From Streptomyces sp. CT34 (lineage in GTDB: Bacteria; Actinomycetota; Actinomycetes; Streptomycetales; Streptomycetaceae), in contig NZ_KN708638.1 of assembly GCF_000805335.1 (NCBI RefSeq), forward strand, positions 736,721 to 774,231: a stretch of 37,511 nt of DNA. Reading direction: 5' to 3'. The notes beneath the pieces were generated by a model that saw nothing but the letters and a program-made list of their open reading frames with translations, had not been told where the DNA came from and searched no databases. The translations under genes and the position numbers were made by a program. Positions 31,210 to 37,511 of the stretch are shown in pieces (position 1 is the stretch's first letter; each line of letters starts with the position of its first letter).

Positions 31210-32127
31210 TCACTCGCCCGGGGCGAGGGTGCGCGCGACGATGCGCGCCGCGGCGGCTATCGGCGCGTTGTCGACCGGAGCCTTCGGGGTGGCTTTCGAC
31301 GACAGTACGGCCAGCACGATCGGCGTCTTCCGGGTCGTCCAGGCGACGCCGATGTCGTTGCCGCTCGCGTAGTCGCCGGTGCCCGTCTTGTCCGCGACGA
31401 CCCAGTCCCGCGGCAGCCCGGCGCGGAACCGTTCCCCGCTGGTGGTGTTGCCCTTCATCCAGCTGACGAGTTGTTCGCGGTCGGCGTCGGCCAGTGCCCG
31501 CCCCACGGTCAGCCGCTCACAGCTGCCGCCGATCGCCTCGGGGGTGGTGGTGTCGCGCAGGTCGCCGGGGACGGCGGAGTTCAGGTCGGTCTCCCAGCGG
31601 TCCAGTCGGCTGACCCGGTCGCCGAGCGAACGGAAGAACTCCGTGAGGCCGGCCGGGCCCCCGATCTGGCGCAGCAGGAGGTTGCCCGCCGCGTTGTCGC
31701 TGTACTGGATCGCCGCCGCGCACAGGTCGCCCACCGGCATGCCGGTGTCCACGTGCTGTGCGGTCTTCGGCGAGTTCGGCAGGATGTCCGCGGGCGGGTA
31801 GTGGATCACCTTGTCCAGCGGCGCGCAGCGCGCGTGGTCCCGCAGCACCGCGGCGGCGGCGAACATCTTGAAGGTCGAGCACATCGCGAACCGCTCCTGG
31901 GCGCGGTGGGCGACGACCTGCCCGGTGCGGACGTTGCGGGCGTACACGCCGAGCCGCATCGCGTACCGCTGCTCCAGCTCGCGCAACTCCCGTTCGGCAC
32001 GCCGCTGTTGGGAGGCACCGGTGGCCGAGGCCGCCGACGACGTCGCGGCGGTGGTGAGCAGGGCGGTGGACACCGCGAGGCCGGCCTTCAGAAGGCCGCG
32101 CCGCGGCAGAGGGGTGGCACTGGTCAT
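31210..32127 (-). CDS. Class A beta-lactamase with Tat signal (first gene of operon)
   Basis: 305 aa from ATG 32127; a longer open frame to 32445 has no start signal and runs into the regulator region. The twin-arginine signal RRGLLKAGLAVSTALLTTAA precedes the mature enzyme with S-T-F-K (AMCSTFK), S-D-N (QYSDNAAGN), ETDLN with the general base, and D-K-T-G. It lies beside divergent blaA/blaB, the arrangement of the inducible blaL beta-lactamase of Streptomyces cacaoi, and is its likely counterpart. Promoter and LysR-type palindrome are within the 142 nt upstream. Confidence 0.93.
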   Translation of the reverse strand: MTSATPLPRRGLLKAGLAVSTALLTTAATSSAASATGASQQRRAERELRELEQRYAMRLGVYARNVRTGQVVAHRAQERFAMCSTFKMFAAAAVLRDHARCAPLDKVIHYPPADILPNSPKTAQHVDTGMPVGDLCAAAIQYSDNAAGNLLLRQIGGPAGLTEFFRSLGDRVSRLDRWETDLNSAVPGDLRDTTTPEAIGGSCERLTVGRALADADREQLVSWMKGNTTSGERFRAGLPRDWVVADKTGTGDYASGNDIGVAWTTRKTPIVLAVLSSKATPKAPVDNAPIAAAARIVARTLAPGE

Positions 32128-32234
32128 GCGCAGAGGTCTCCCGTACTCGTCGTCGGTTTCCGAAACTCCGGCTCCGCGGCGCTTCGACGGGGACAGCGAA
32201 ACAGCCGCGCACCACTCATGTCCAAGAGTGAACT

Positions 32235-32263
32235 TTGAAGGAGTCATAACTTCTTGATATGAC
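32235..32263 (+). promoter_or_regulatory. Promoter of the LysR gene, TTGAAG-17-TATGAC, probably leaderless
   Basis: -35 TTGAAG at 32235-32240, 17-nt spacer, -10 TATGAC at 32258-32263, predicted start at the GTG 32270. The -10 lies within the right arm of the palindrome 32242-32264, so bound regulator could repress its own gene. Confidence 0.55.
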
Positions 32264-32264
32264 T
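32242..32264. promoter_or_regulatory. LysR-type operator AGTCATA-N9-TATGACT
   Basis: Perfect 7-bp inverted arms with 9-bp spacer, containing a T-N11-A box (T 32247 to A 32259), between the divergent beta-lactamase and LysR genes. It is the expected binding site for the adjacent BlaA-like regulator. Confidence 0.75.
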
Positions 32265-32269
32265 GCTGT

Positions 32270-33277
32270 GTGGACCTGCTCGCGCACCTGGAGGCATACG
32301 TCACGGCCGTCGACGAGGCGAGCTTCTCGCGCGCGGCCGAGCGGCTCGGGATCGCCCAGCCGCTCCTCAGCCGGCGCATCAAGACGCTGGAGGAGCACTT
32401 CGGCGGCCGGCTGTTCGACCGTTCGCGGCGCCAGGTCGCGACCACGGAGCTGGGTCACCTCCTCCTGCCCTACGCCCAGGACGTGCTGGACCGGGCCCAG
32501 CGGCTGGGGCACGTCGCCCGGTCGGCGCGGCAGTCGGCGGTACACACCATCGGGGTGCCGGCGGACTGCGGGCCTGCCGCGCTGGCGCGGATCATCCGTG
32601 CCGGAGCCGAGCGCGACCGCACGTTCGCGGTGCGGGAGCTTGCTCCGGACGCGCGCGTGGCGGGCCTGGCCGACACCTCGCTGACGTATGCGCTGGTACG
32701 CGTCGCCCCGGAGAACGCCGCGCTGCGCGTGCCGCTCGGCCTGGCGTCCGCCCCGCCCCAGTCACCCGACGGTGCCGCCGCCGGCCCGCCCGAGGCCCGG
32801 CGGCGGACTCGTCGGCGGGCGATCCATCTGGAGGATCTGCGGCCCCGGCGCCGCGGCGGGGCGCCGGGCGAGCGGCGGGCTGCCGTGCCGATCCTCACCA
32901 TGGCCGAGGACCAAGTCCCCGACGCACAGGACCGGTTGCGTCGCGCGGTCGCGCGGGCCGGGTTGCCGGAAGGCACGGTCCGGCCGGCCGGGCCGATGGC
33001 CACCGCTCTGGCCGAGACCCTCGCCGGGCAGGTGACGCTGCTGTGCACCGAACCGTTCGCACGGCGGCACGGGGCTGACTGGGCGCCGTTGGACAACGCC
33101 GCGCTGCACCGGGGCTACGACACCGGCGCGGCCCGCCGTCACGGGAGCGCGGCGCAGGTACCGGACTGGCTGGGCGCCCTCCTCGCCGCCGCGGTCGGCG
33201 CCGCCACGACCGCCCCCACCACGGCCTCCGAAGCCGCGGGCGAGGACGCCGCGTCCCGACTGGCGGCCCGCGGATGA
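32270..33277 (+). CDS. blaA: LysR-family regulator of beta-lactamase (BlaA-like)
   Basis: 335 aa from GTG 32270, likely leaderless. The N-terminal helix-turn-helix is AYVTAVDEASFSRAAERLGIAQPLLSRRIKTLEEHFGGRLFDRSRR (residues ~9-54). The effector domain is shorter and more Arg/Ala-rich than usual, with a low-complexity basic stretch (PPEARRRTRRRAIHLEDLRPRRRGG, ~178-202). In Streptomyces cacaoi, blaA encodes a LysR activator needed for beta-lactamase induction and is cotranscribed with blaB. The same order, 4-nt overlap with the next gene and divergent beta-lactamase are seen here. The gene symbol is by that synteny. Confidence 0.88.
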   Translation: MDLLAHLEAYVTAVDEASFSRAAERLGIAQPLLSRRIKTLEEHFGGRLFDRSRRQVATTELGHLLLPYAQDVLDRAQRLGHVARSARQSAVHTIGVPADCGPAALARIIRAGAERDRTFAVRELAPDARVAGLADTSLTYALVRVAPENAALRVPLGLASAPPQSPDGAAAGPPEARRRTRRRAIHLEDLRPRRRGGAPGERRAAVPILTMAEDQVPDAQDRLRRAVARAGLPEGTVRPAGPMATALAETLAGQVTLLCTEPFARRHGADWAPLDNAALHRGYDTGAARRHGSAAQVPDWLGALLAAAVGAATTAPTTASEAAGEDAASRLAARG

Positions 33278-34209
33278 GCGCCGCCCCCGCACCCCGCCCG
33301 GTCTGCGTCGCCGACGACGTGGACCTGCTCGGCGTCGCCGAGACGATCGCCGACGACTGGGCCGCCCTCGGCGTCCGCGGATCGTTCCTCGCCCGCCATC
33401 TCGACACCGGCGAGCAACTCGGCTTCGCCGTCGACGAACCGGTACCGCTCGCCTCGGTGGTCAAGGTCCCGCTCGCCCTCGTCGTACTGGACCGGATCGC
33501 GACCGGGGAGCTCGACGCGGCGCGGCCGGTGACGGTCGACCCGGCCACGAGCAGTGTCGGACCCACCGGACTGGCGGCGTTCCGCCACCCGGCCACCGTG
33601 GCCGTCGGCGACCTCCTCCATCTGATGCTCTCGGTGAGCGACAACGCCGCCGCCGACGCGTTGCTGGATCTCGTTCCGGTGGCGGACGTCGACGCCCGCC
33701 TGCGCGCCTGGGGGTGCTCCGGCATCCGGATGCGCCACCGGCTCAACCGCATGTTCGAGTGCGCCGCCGGTGCCGTGGGCAACGACTTCTCGCTCGCCCT
33801 GGAGCTGGCCATCCGCGACGACCACTCCGGGCGGCACACCATCGAGACGCTGGACCCCGCGCACGCCAACCTCGGCACCGCCGCGGCTCTGGTCGACCTC
33901 CTCCAGCGGGTGTGGCAGGACGACATCGGCCACCCCGAAGCCACCGCGGAACTACGCCGGTTGATGGGACGTCAGGTCTTCACCCAGCGGCTGGCGAGCG
34001 AACTGCGCGCGGACACGCTCCGGTTGTATGGCAAGACGGGCACCTTCCTGCACCTGCGGCACGAGATCGGTGTGGTGGAGGCCGCCGGCGGCGACCGGGT
34101 GGCGATGGCGGCCCTCACCCGCTCCGACCGCCGGGCCAACCTGGCACCCGACATCGACCTCGCCATCGGCACAAGCGCCCGACACGCCTTCGAGGCCCTG
34201 CGCCACTGA
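33274..34209 (+). CDS. blaB: BlaB-like cytoplasmic penicillin-recognising protein
   Basis: 311 aa, starting within the blaA stop (ATGA overlap). It has a class A beta-lactamase fold by motif order, S-x-x-K as SVVK (PLASVVKVPLALV), S-D-N (LSVSDNAAADA) and K-T-G (LYGKTGTF), but no signal peptide, and a Glu166-type loop cannot be recognised. In S. cacaoi the equivalent BlaB is required with BlaA for beta-lactamase induction and does not behave as a beta-lactamase. It may bind a cell-wall-derived or beta-lactam ligand and pass the signal to BlaA. Gene symbol by synteny and motifs. Confidence 0.88.
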   Translation: MSAAPAPRPVCVADDVDLLGVAETIADDWAALGVRGSFLARHLDTGEQLGFAVDEPVPLASVVKVPLALVVLDRIATGELDAARPVTVDPATSSVGPTGLAAFRHPATVAVGDLLHLMLSVSDNAAADALLDLVPVADVDARLRAWGCSGIRMRHRLNRMFECAAGAVGNDFSLALELAIRDDHSGRHTIETLDPAHANLGTAAALVDLLQRVWQDDIGHPEATAELRRLMGRQVFTQRLASELRADTLRLYGKTGTFLHLRHEIGVVEAAGGDRVAMAALTRSDRRANLAPDIDLAIGTSARHAFEALRH

Positions 34210-34292
34210 CCACCCCGCGCCCCCGGCACCGGCACCGGCCGCGACGCACAGCACGCGGCAGCCGCCCAGCCCGCCATGGCAGAGTTGCCCTC

Positions 34293-34883
34293 ATGTCGAT
34301 CTCCACCGTTCGAGCGCGAAGACCGCTCGCCGCCCTGCTCCTCCTCAGCGCCGTCCTACCCCTGACCGCCTGCGGTCAGCAGCGGGTAGCCGCCGGCGCC
34401 CCCAGCACACCCCACAGCTCCGGCCCCTCCAGCTACGGCGCCTCCCCCTATGTGGAACCCGGAGCCCAGGACGGAGCCCCGCACTACCGCGACAACAACG
34501 CCGGACGCCAACCCCGCGACATGTCCCCCGGCAGCAAAAAGGACGCCCAGCGGGAAGCCGACCGCATCGAGCCGGTCCTCAAACGCCTCTGGAAGCAGGC
34601 GACATGGGACCCCGACAGCGTCCGCGCGGCACTGCTCGCCCTCGGGTACAAGGAACAGCGGACCGGCACCGAGGGCGAGCAGCCCGGCGGGCAACTGGAC
34701 GTACGGGGCATGGAACCGCGCTTCAAGGACGACCACTACGTCACGCTCCCGGGCGCCCGCATCGGCCTCCGCGTCCACCCGGACGCCTGCGTCACCGCCT
34801 TCGTGCGGCAGACCAACTACCAGGTCCAGGTCAACGGGCCCTACCTGGAAAGCGGCTGTTTCGAACCGCCCTTCGCGCACTGA
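34293..34883 (+). CDS. Putative lipoprotein of unknown function
   Basis: 196 aa. Signal peptide with lipobox LTAC at about residues 24-27 (ARRPLAALLLLSAVLPLTAC) followed by a Ser/Pro/Gly-rich linker of ~55 residues and a compact domain from about 75 (KKDAQREADRIEPVLKRLWKQ) to the end. Two cysteines near the C-terminus (HPDACVTAF and ESGCFEPPF) may pair. ATG 34293 has GAG 8 nt upstream. Anchored on the outer face of the membrane. I do not recognise the family; small lipoproteins of this plan occur widely in streptomycetes. Same strand as blaB, 83 nt downstream. Confidence 0.78.
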   Translation: MSISTVRARRPLAALLLLSAVLPLTACGQQRVAAGAPSTPHSSGPSSYGASPYVEPGAQDGAPHYRDNNAGRQPRDMSPGSKKDAQREADRIEPVLKRLWKQATWDPDSVRAALLALGYKEQRTGTEGEQPGGQLDVRGMEPRFKDDHYVTLPGARIGLRVHPDACVTAFVRQTNYQVQVNGPYLESGCFEPPFAH

Positions 34884-34936
34884 CGACAACGCGAGGCAGG
34901 CTCGGCGGCAACAGATCGCCCGCACAGCGGCAGGAT

Positions 34937-36202
34937 TCAGACGCGGCCCGCGGCCAGATCCATCAGGCGGGCGAGGACTCGGTCACCGGAGGCGGCCAGC
35001 CCGTCGTGTTCCCATTCGTTGGTGACCCAGACACGGGCGGCGCCGAGGGTGCGGGCGGTGTCGAGGGACAGACCCGCGTCCACATACATGTCGTCGTGGT
35101 AGACGACTGCGGCGAGCGGGACGGTGTTGGCGGCCAGGCGGGCGGGGTCGTACAGGGGCGGCCAGTCGGTGCGGCGGGCGAGCAGGTGGGCGGCGTCCGC
35201 GAAAGGGCGCAGGCCGCGGATGTCCTCGAACATCCAGGGGTAGATCATCTCGCCGGTGAGCAGCAGGGGATCGGCGTCCTCGGCGAACTCGGGGAGGGCG
35301 GCGTGGGCGCGGGCGGCGGCCCAGCCGGTGGGGCCGGCGCCCTGGCCGTAGAGGGTTTCCTGAAGGACGGCGTAGAGCGGGTTGTCGGTGAAGCCGGTCA
35401 GGGCCATCGCCTGGTACCGGAAGGTGTCGGTCAACTCGCCCTGGTCGTCGATGGCTTCGTCGAGGAGCCAGTGCAGGCGCTCGAATCCGTCGCCCATGCC
35501 GAGGACCATGCCGAGGGTGCGCAGGCGGCGGACGGTGAGGCGGTCGCCGTCGGGCAGCCGTATGTCCCCGGACGCGAGCAGGTCGGCTATGTGGCGCAGG
35601 CGCCGGGCGTCGTCGGGGTACCGGGCGTAGAAGTCGTGGACCCGGTCGCGTACCCGGGGGAAGGTGCGTGCGTAGACGTCGTCGGCGGTGGCGGTCGGGC
35701 CCGGCAGGCCGCCGGCGACGTAGCAGGCGCTGAGCCCTTCGGGGGCCTGGGAGAGGTAGGTGAGGGTGAGGAAGCCGCCGTAGCTCTGGCCGAGGGTTTC
35801 CCAGGGTTGTCCGCCGGACAGTTCGCGGCGGATCAGTTCGGCGTCGGCCACTATGGAGTCCGCTCTGAAGTGGCCGAGGTGGGCGGCGAGTTGCTCCGGA
35901 TCGGGGAAGCGGGCGGCGGCCCGTGCGGTGAGGGGGGTGGAGCGGCCGGTGCCGCGCTGGTCGAGGAGGAGGACGCGGTGTGTCTTCAGCGCGTGGGCCA
36001 GCCAGCCGGGCGATGTTCCCGATGGGCGGGGGGACTTGCCACCCGGTCCGCCCTGGAAGTAGAGCAACCAGGGCAGTTGGTCGCCGGCTCGGGACGGGTC
36101 GGCGACCTCGCGGGCGAAGACCTGGAGGGTGTCGCCGCCGGGGTCGGTGTGGTCCAGCGGGACGGTGAAGACGTGGTCGACGGTGGTGTATGCGGGGTTC
36201 AT
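34937..36202 (-). CDS. Prolyl aminopeptidase-like alpha/beta hydrolase (peptidase family S33)
   Basis: 421 aa. The oxyanion motif is LLYFQGGPGGKSPRP, then LLLDQRGTGRST, nucleophile elbow GQSYGGFLTL and a C-terminal His in NEWEHDGL, all characteristic of proline iminopeptidases and tripeptidyl aminopeptidases of family S33. A helical cap (about residues 190-320) sits between Ser and the last Asp/His. No signal peptide, so cytoplasmic. It would release N-terminal residues from peptides. It starts 15 nt after the GntR regulator stop and so is likely in its operon. Confidence 0.9.
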   Translation of the reverse strand: MNPAYTTVDHVFTVPLDHTDPGGDTLQVFAREVADPSRAGDQLPWLLYFQGGPGGKSPRPSGTSPGWLAHALKTHRVLLLDQRGTGRSTPLTARAAARFPDPEQLAAHLGHFRADSIVADAELIRRELSGGQPWETLGQSYGGFLTLTYLSQAPEGLSACYVAGGLPGPTATADDVYARTFPRVRDRVHDFYARYPDDARRLRHIADLLASGDIRLPDGDRLTVRRLRTLGMVLGMGDGFERLHWLLDEAIDDQGELTDTFRYQAMALTGFTDNPLYAVLQETLYGQGAGPTGWAAARAHAALPEFAEDADPLLLTGEMIYPWMFEDIRGLRPFADAAHLLARRTDWPPLYDPARLAANTVPLAAVVYHDDMYVDAGLSLDTARTLGAARVWVTNEWEHDGLAASGDRVLARLMDLAAGRV

Positions 36203-36217
36203 GCCTCTCGCATTCGG

Positions 36218-36934
36218 TCAGCGGGGCTTCAGACGGGTGTGCAGGCCGCGCCGGGCGGGCTTCGACTCCTCGGCGCTCTCGGCCCACAGGGAGCGGACGT
36301 GACCGAGGTGACGGGTCATGCACGCCTCGGCGGCCTCGGCGTCCCCGGCCACCATCAGGTCCAGGAGTTCGAGGTGCTCCTCGGCCGAGGGGAGCAACTG
36401 GTCGCGTTCGTCCAGGGCGGTCAGGCCGTAGAGGCGGGAGCGCTTGCGCAGGTCGCCGACGGTCTCGACGAGCCGGTCGTTTCCGGCGAGGGCGAGCAGG
36501 GAGAGATGGAAACGGCGGTCGGCTTCCAGGTAGCCGATGAGGTCGTGGTCGCGGGCGGCGCGCACGATCTCCTCGGCCACCGGACGCAGCGCCGCCAGCT
36601 CCGCGCGGGAGGCGGTACGTGTGATCCGGCCGACCATCGGGACCTCTATGAGGGTGCGGATCTCGGTGTACTGGTCGAGGTCGCGTTCGTTGACCTCGGT
36701 GACCCGGAACCCCTTGTTGCGGACCGGTTCGACCAGTCCCTCCCGGGTCAGGTCGAGCATCGCCTCGCGCACCGGGGTGGCGGAGATCCCGAAGTCCTCG
36801 GCCAGGACGGGCGCCGAGTACACCTCGCCGGGCCGGAGTTCGCCCGAGATCAGAGCCGCCCGCAGGGCGTGGGCCACCTGGTCGCGCAGGCGCTCCCTGG
36901 TGGTGTTGAGGTTGCGCTGCTCCAGGTGGCCCAT
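36218..36934 (-). CDS. GntR-family regulator, FCD (FadR) subfamily
   Basis: 238 aa. Winged helix LRDQVAHALRAALISGELRPGEVYSAPVLAEDFGISATPVREAMLDLTREGLV (residues ~16-68) followed by an all-helical FCD ligand domain with the metal/acid-binding residues in EADRRFHLSLL and EEHLELLDLM. FCD regulators usually sense carboxylic or sugar acids. It lies between the aldehyde dehydrogenase gene (upstream, same strand) and the S33 peptidase gene. A near-perfect palindrome at 36989-37003 is its likely operator. Confidence 0.92.
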   Translation of the reverse strand: MGHLEQRNLNTTRERLRDQVAHALRAALISGELRPGEVYSAPVLAEDFGISATPVREAMLDLTREGLVEPVRNKGFRVTEVNERDLDQYTEIRTLIEVPMVGRITRTASRAELAALRPVAEEIVRAARDHDLIGYLEADRRFHLSLLALAGNDRLVETVGDLRKRSRLYGLTALDERDQLLPSAEEHLELLDLMVAGDAEAAEACMTRHLGHVRSLWAESAEESKPARRGLHTRLKPR

Positions 36935-36988
36935 GGTCGCGGTGTTCCCTTCGTGCCGGCCGCCCGTGGCCGAGCGGATGACCAGCGT

Positions 36989-37003
36989 ACAATGTCACGT
37001 TGT
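36989..37003. promoter_or_regulatory. GntR operator candidate (ACAATGTCACGTTGT)
   Basis: 15-bp inverted repeat matching its reverse complement at 12 of 15 positions (ACAA-n-GT-n-AC-n-TTGT), 55 nt upstream of the GntR start in the short gap after the aldehyde dehydrogenase gene. Fits autoregulation. Confidence 0.55.
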
Positions 37004-37015
37004 TTTCGCAGGTGG

Positions 37016-37511
37016 CTATGGGTGGGCCGGGACGAGCGTGTAGGTCCGGGTCGAGGTGTAGAAGTCCAGCGCGGCACGGCCCTGTTCGCGCGGGCCGCGG
37101 CTGGATGCCTTGGTGCCGCCGAACGGCAGATGGAAGTCGACACCGGTGGAGGGGGCGTTGACGCGGATCATGCCGGTGTCGAGCTGGTCGAGCCCGTTCA
37201 GGACCGCGTCGAGCGATGCCGTGTGCACCGAGGTGACCAGGCCGTACGGGACCGAGTTGGCGATCCCTACCGCCTGGTCCAGGTCGTCGGCGGCGAGCAG
37301 CACGGCGAGCGGGCCGAAGACTTCCTCCCGCAGGAGCCGGTGGCCGGGGGGCACGTTTTCCACCAGGGCCGGGGCGGCGAACCAGCCGCCGCTCTCGCCG
37401 GGCACCCGGCCGACCGCGACTTCCGAGAGCCCCTGGGACGCCTCGGCGACCCGGCTGCGGGCCGGTTCGCCGATGAGCGGGCCGCAGACGGTGGCGGGGG
37501 CGGCGGGGGGG
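37016..37511 (-). CDS. Aldehyde dehydrogenase, C-terminal part (runs off right edge)
   Basis: About 165 C-terminal residues are visible. LLREEVFGPLAVLLAADDLDQAVGIANSVPYGL is the conserved EEVFGP/ANxxxYGL region and LPFGGTKASSRGPREQGRAALDFYTSTRTY is the oligomerisation tail. The tail resembles alpha-ketoglutaric semialdehyde dehydrogenases more than betaine aldehyde types, which would suit an FCD regulator of sugar-acid catabolism, but this is tentative. The catalytic Cys lies outside the window. It is the upstream neighbour of the GntR gene, same strand. Confidence 0.9.
   Translation of the reverse strand, partial: PPAAPATVCGPLIGEPARSRVAEASQGLSEVAVGRVPGESGGWFAAPALVENVPPGHRLLREEVFGPLAVLLAADDLDQAVGIANSVPYGLVTSVHTASLDAVLNGLDQLDTGMIRVNAPSTGVDFHLPFGGTKASSRGPREQGRAALDFYTSTRTYTLVPAHP

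Noticed and set aside
34983..36998. 671-codon minus-strand frame spanning the S33 peptidase and GntR genes
   Set aside because: Extremely Arg/Pro-rich off-frame reading across two well-supported genes.
1..37511. CRISPR arrays, tRNA or rRNA genes, origin, prophage or integrase attachment sites
   Set aside because: No spaced direct repeats of CRISPR type, no cloverleaf-like or rRNA-like sequence, and no integrase or phage structural gene was seen; the only mobile DNA is IS debris.

Overview
The window looks like chromosomal DNA from a Streptomyces-type actinomycete. It is very GC-rich, with strong G/C at third codon positions, GTG/TTG starts, several apparently leaderless promoters, Tat-type signal peptides, a blaA/blaB-type beta-lactamase regulator pair, and rare TTA (bldA-dependent) codons in regulatory genes. 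I see no rRNA, tRNA or CRISPR array. Both ends cut genes: an acyl-CoA dehydrogenase at the left edge and an aldehyde dehydrogenase at the right edge.

Layout. (1) 1-7021: a leftward operon that looks like part of a specialised-metabolism locus. It reads small TTA-containing peptide gene, type II thioesterase, PEP-mutase/isocitrate-lyase-family enzyme, KAS III-like synthase, 742-aa haem-oxygenase-like diiron oxidase (HDO), acyl-CoA dehydrogenase. A divergent LuxR-type regulator carries two TTA codons and has a perfect GGTTTCC-N8-GGAAACC palindrome upstream. The combination is unfamiliar to me and is the best candidate here for an undescribed pathway. (2) 7134-16859: independent small units. These are an EamA exporter; a ThDP 2-keto acid decarboxylase with a divergent MarR and two matching operators; a secreted PNGase A-like amidase; a methyltransferase; a secreted protein; a second MarR with a dienelactone hydrolase that appears to start at ATT; and a nucleotidyltransferase. 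(3) 16822-19710: a decay zone with a frameshifted, truncated IS701-type transposase fused to a glycosyltransferase fragment, an intact small secreted protein gene, an IS5-type transposase tail and a multiply frameshifted NarL-type response regulator.

(4) 19863-27666: catabolic and redox genes. These are a second methyltransferase related to the first, a flavin monooxygenase remnant, a CMD-family protein with a phosphotriesterase-like lactonase, a divergent FAD monooxygenase, a bicupin, a DoxX protein and a MocR regulator. (5) 27692-30051: a CBS-BON protein with a DevR/OsdR-like palindrome, a decayed OmpR-type receiver domain, and an FMN-binding domain gene with one apparent frameshift followed by its ApbE flavin transferase. 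(6) 30217-34209: a beta-lactamase island with two tandem class A enzymes and divergent blaA (LysR) and blaB (penicillin-recognising protein), with a LysR-type palindrome between them. (7) 34293-37511: a lipoprotein, then a leftward set of aldehyde dehydrogenase, FCD-type GntR regulator and S33 peptidase, with a candidate GntR operator.

The recurring theme is compact self-regulated modules (regulator, palindrome, divergent or adjacent target) separated by decayed mobile DNA. Functional statements come from motif reading and family knowledge only; no database search was run.
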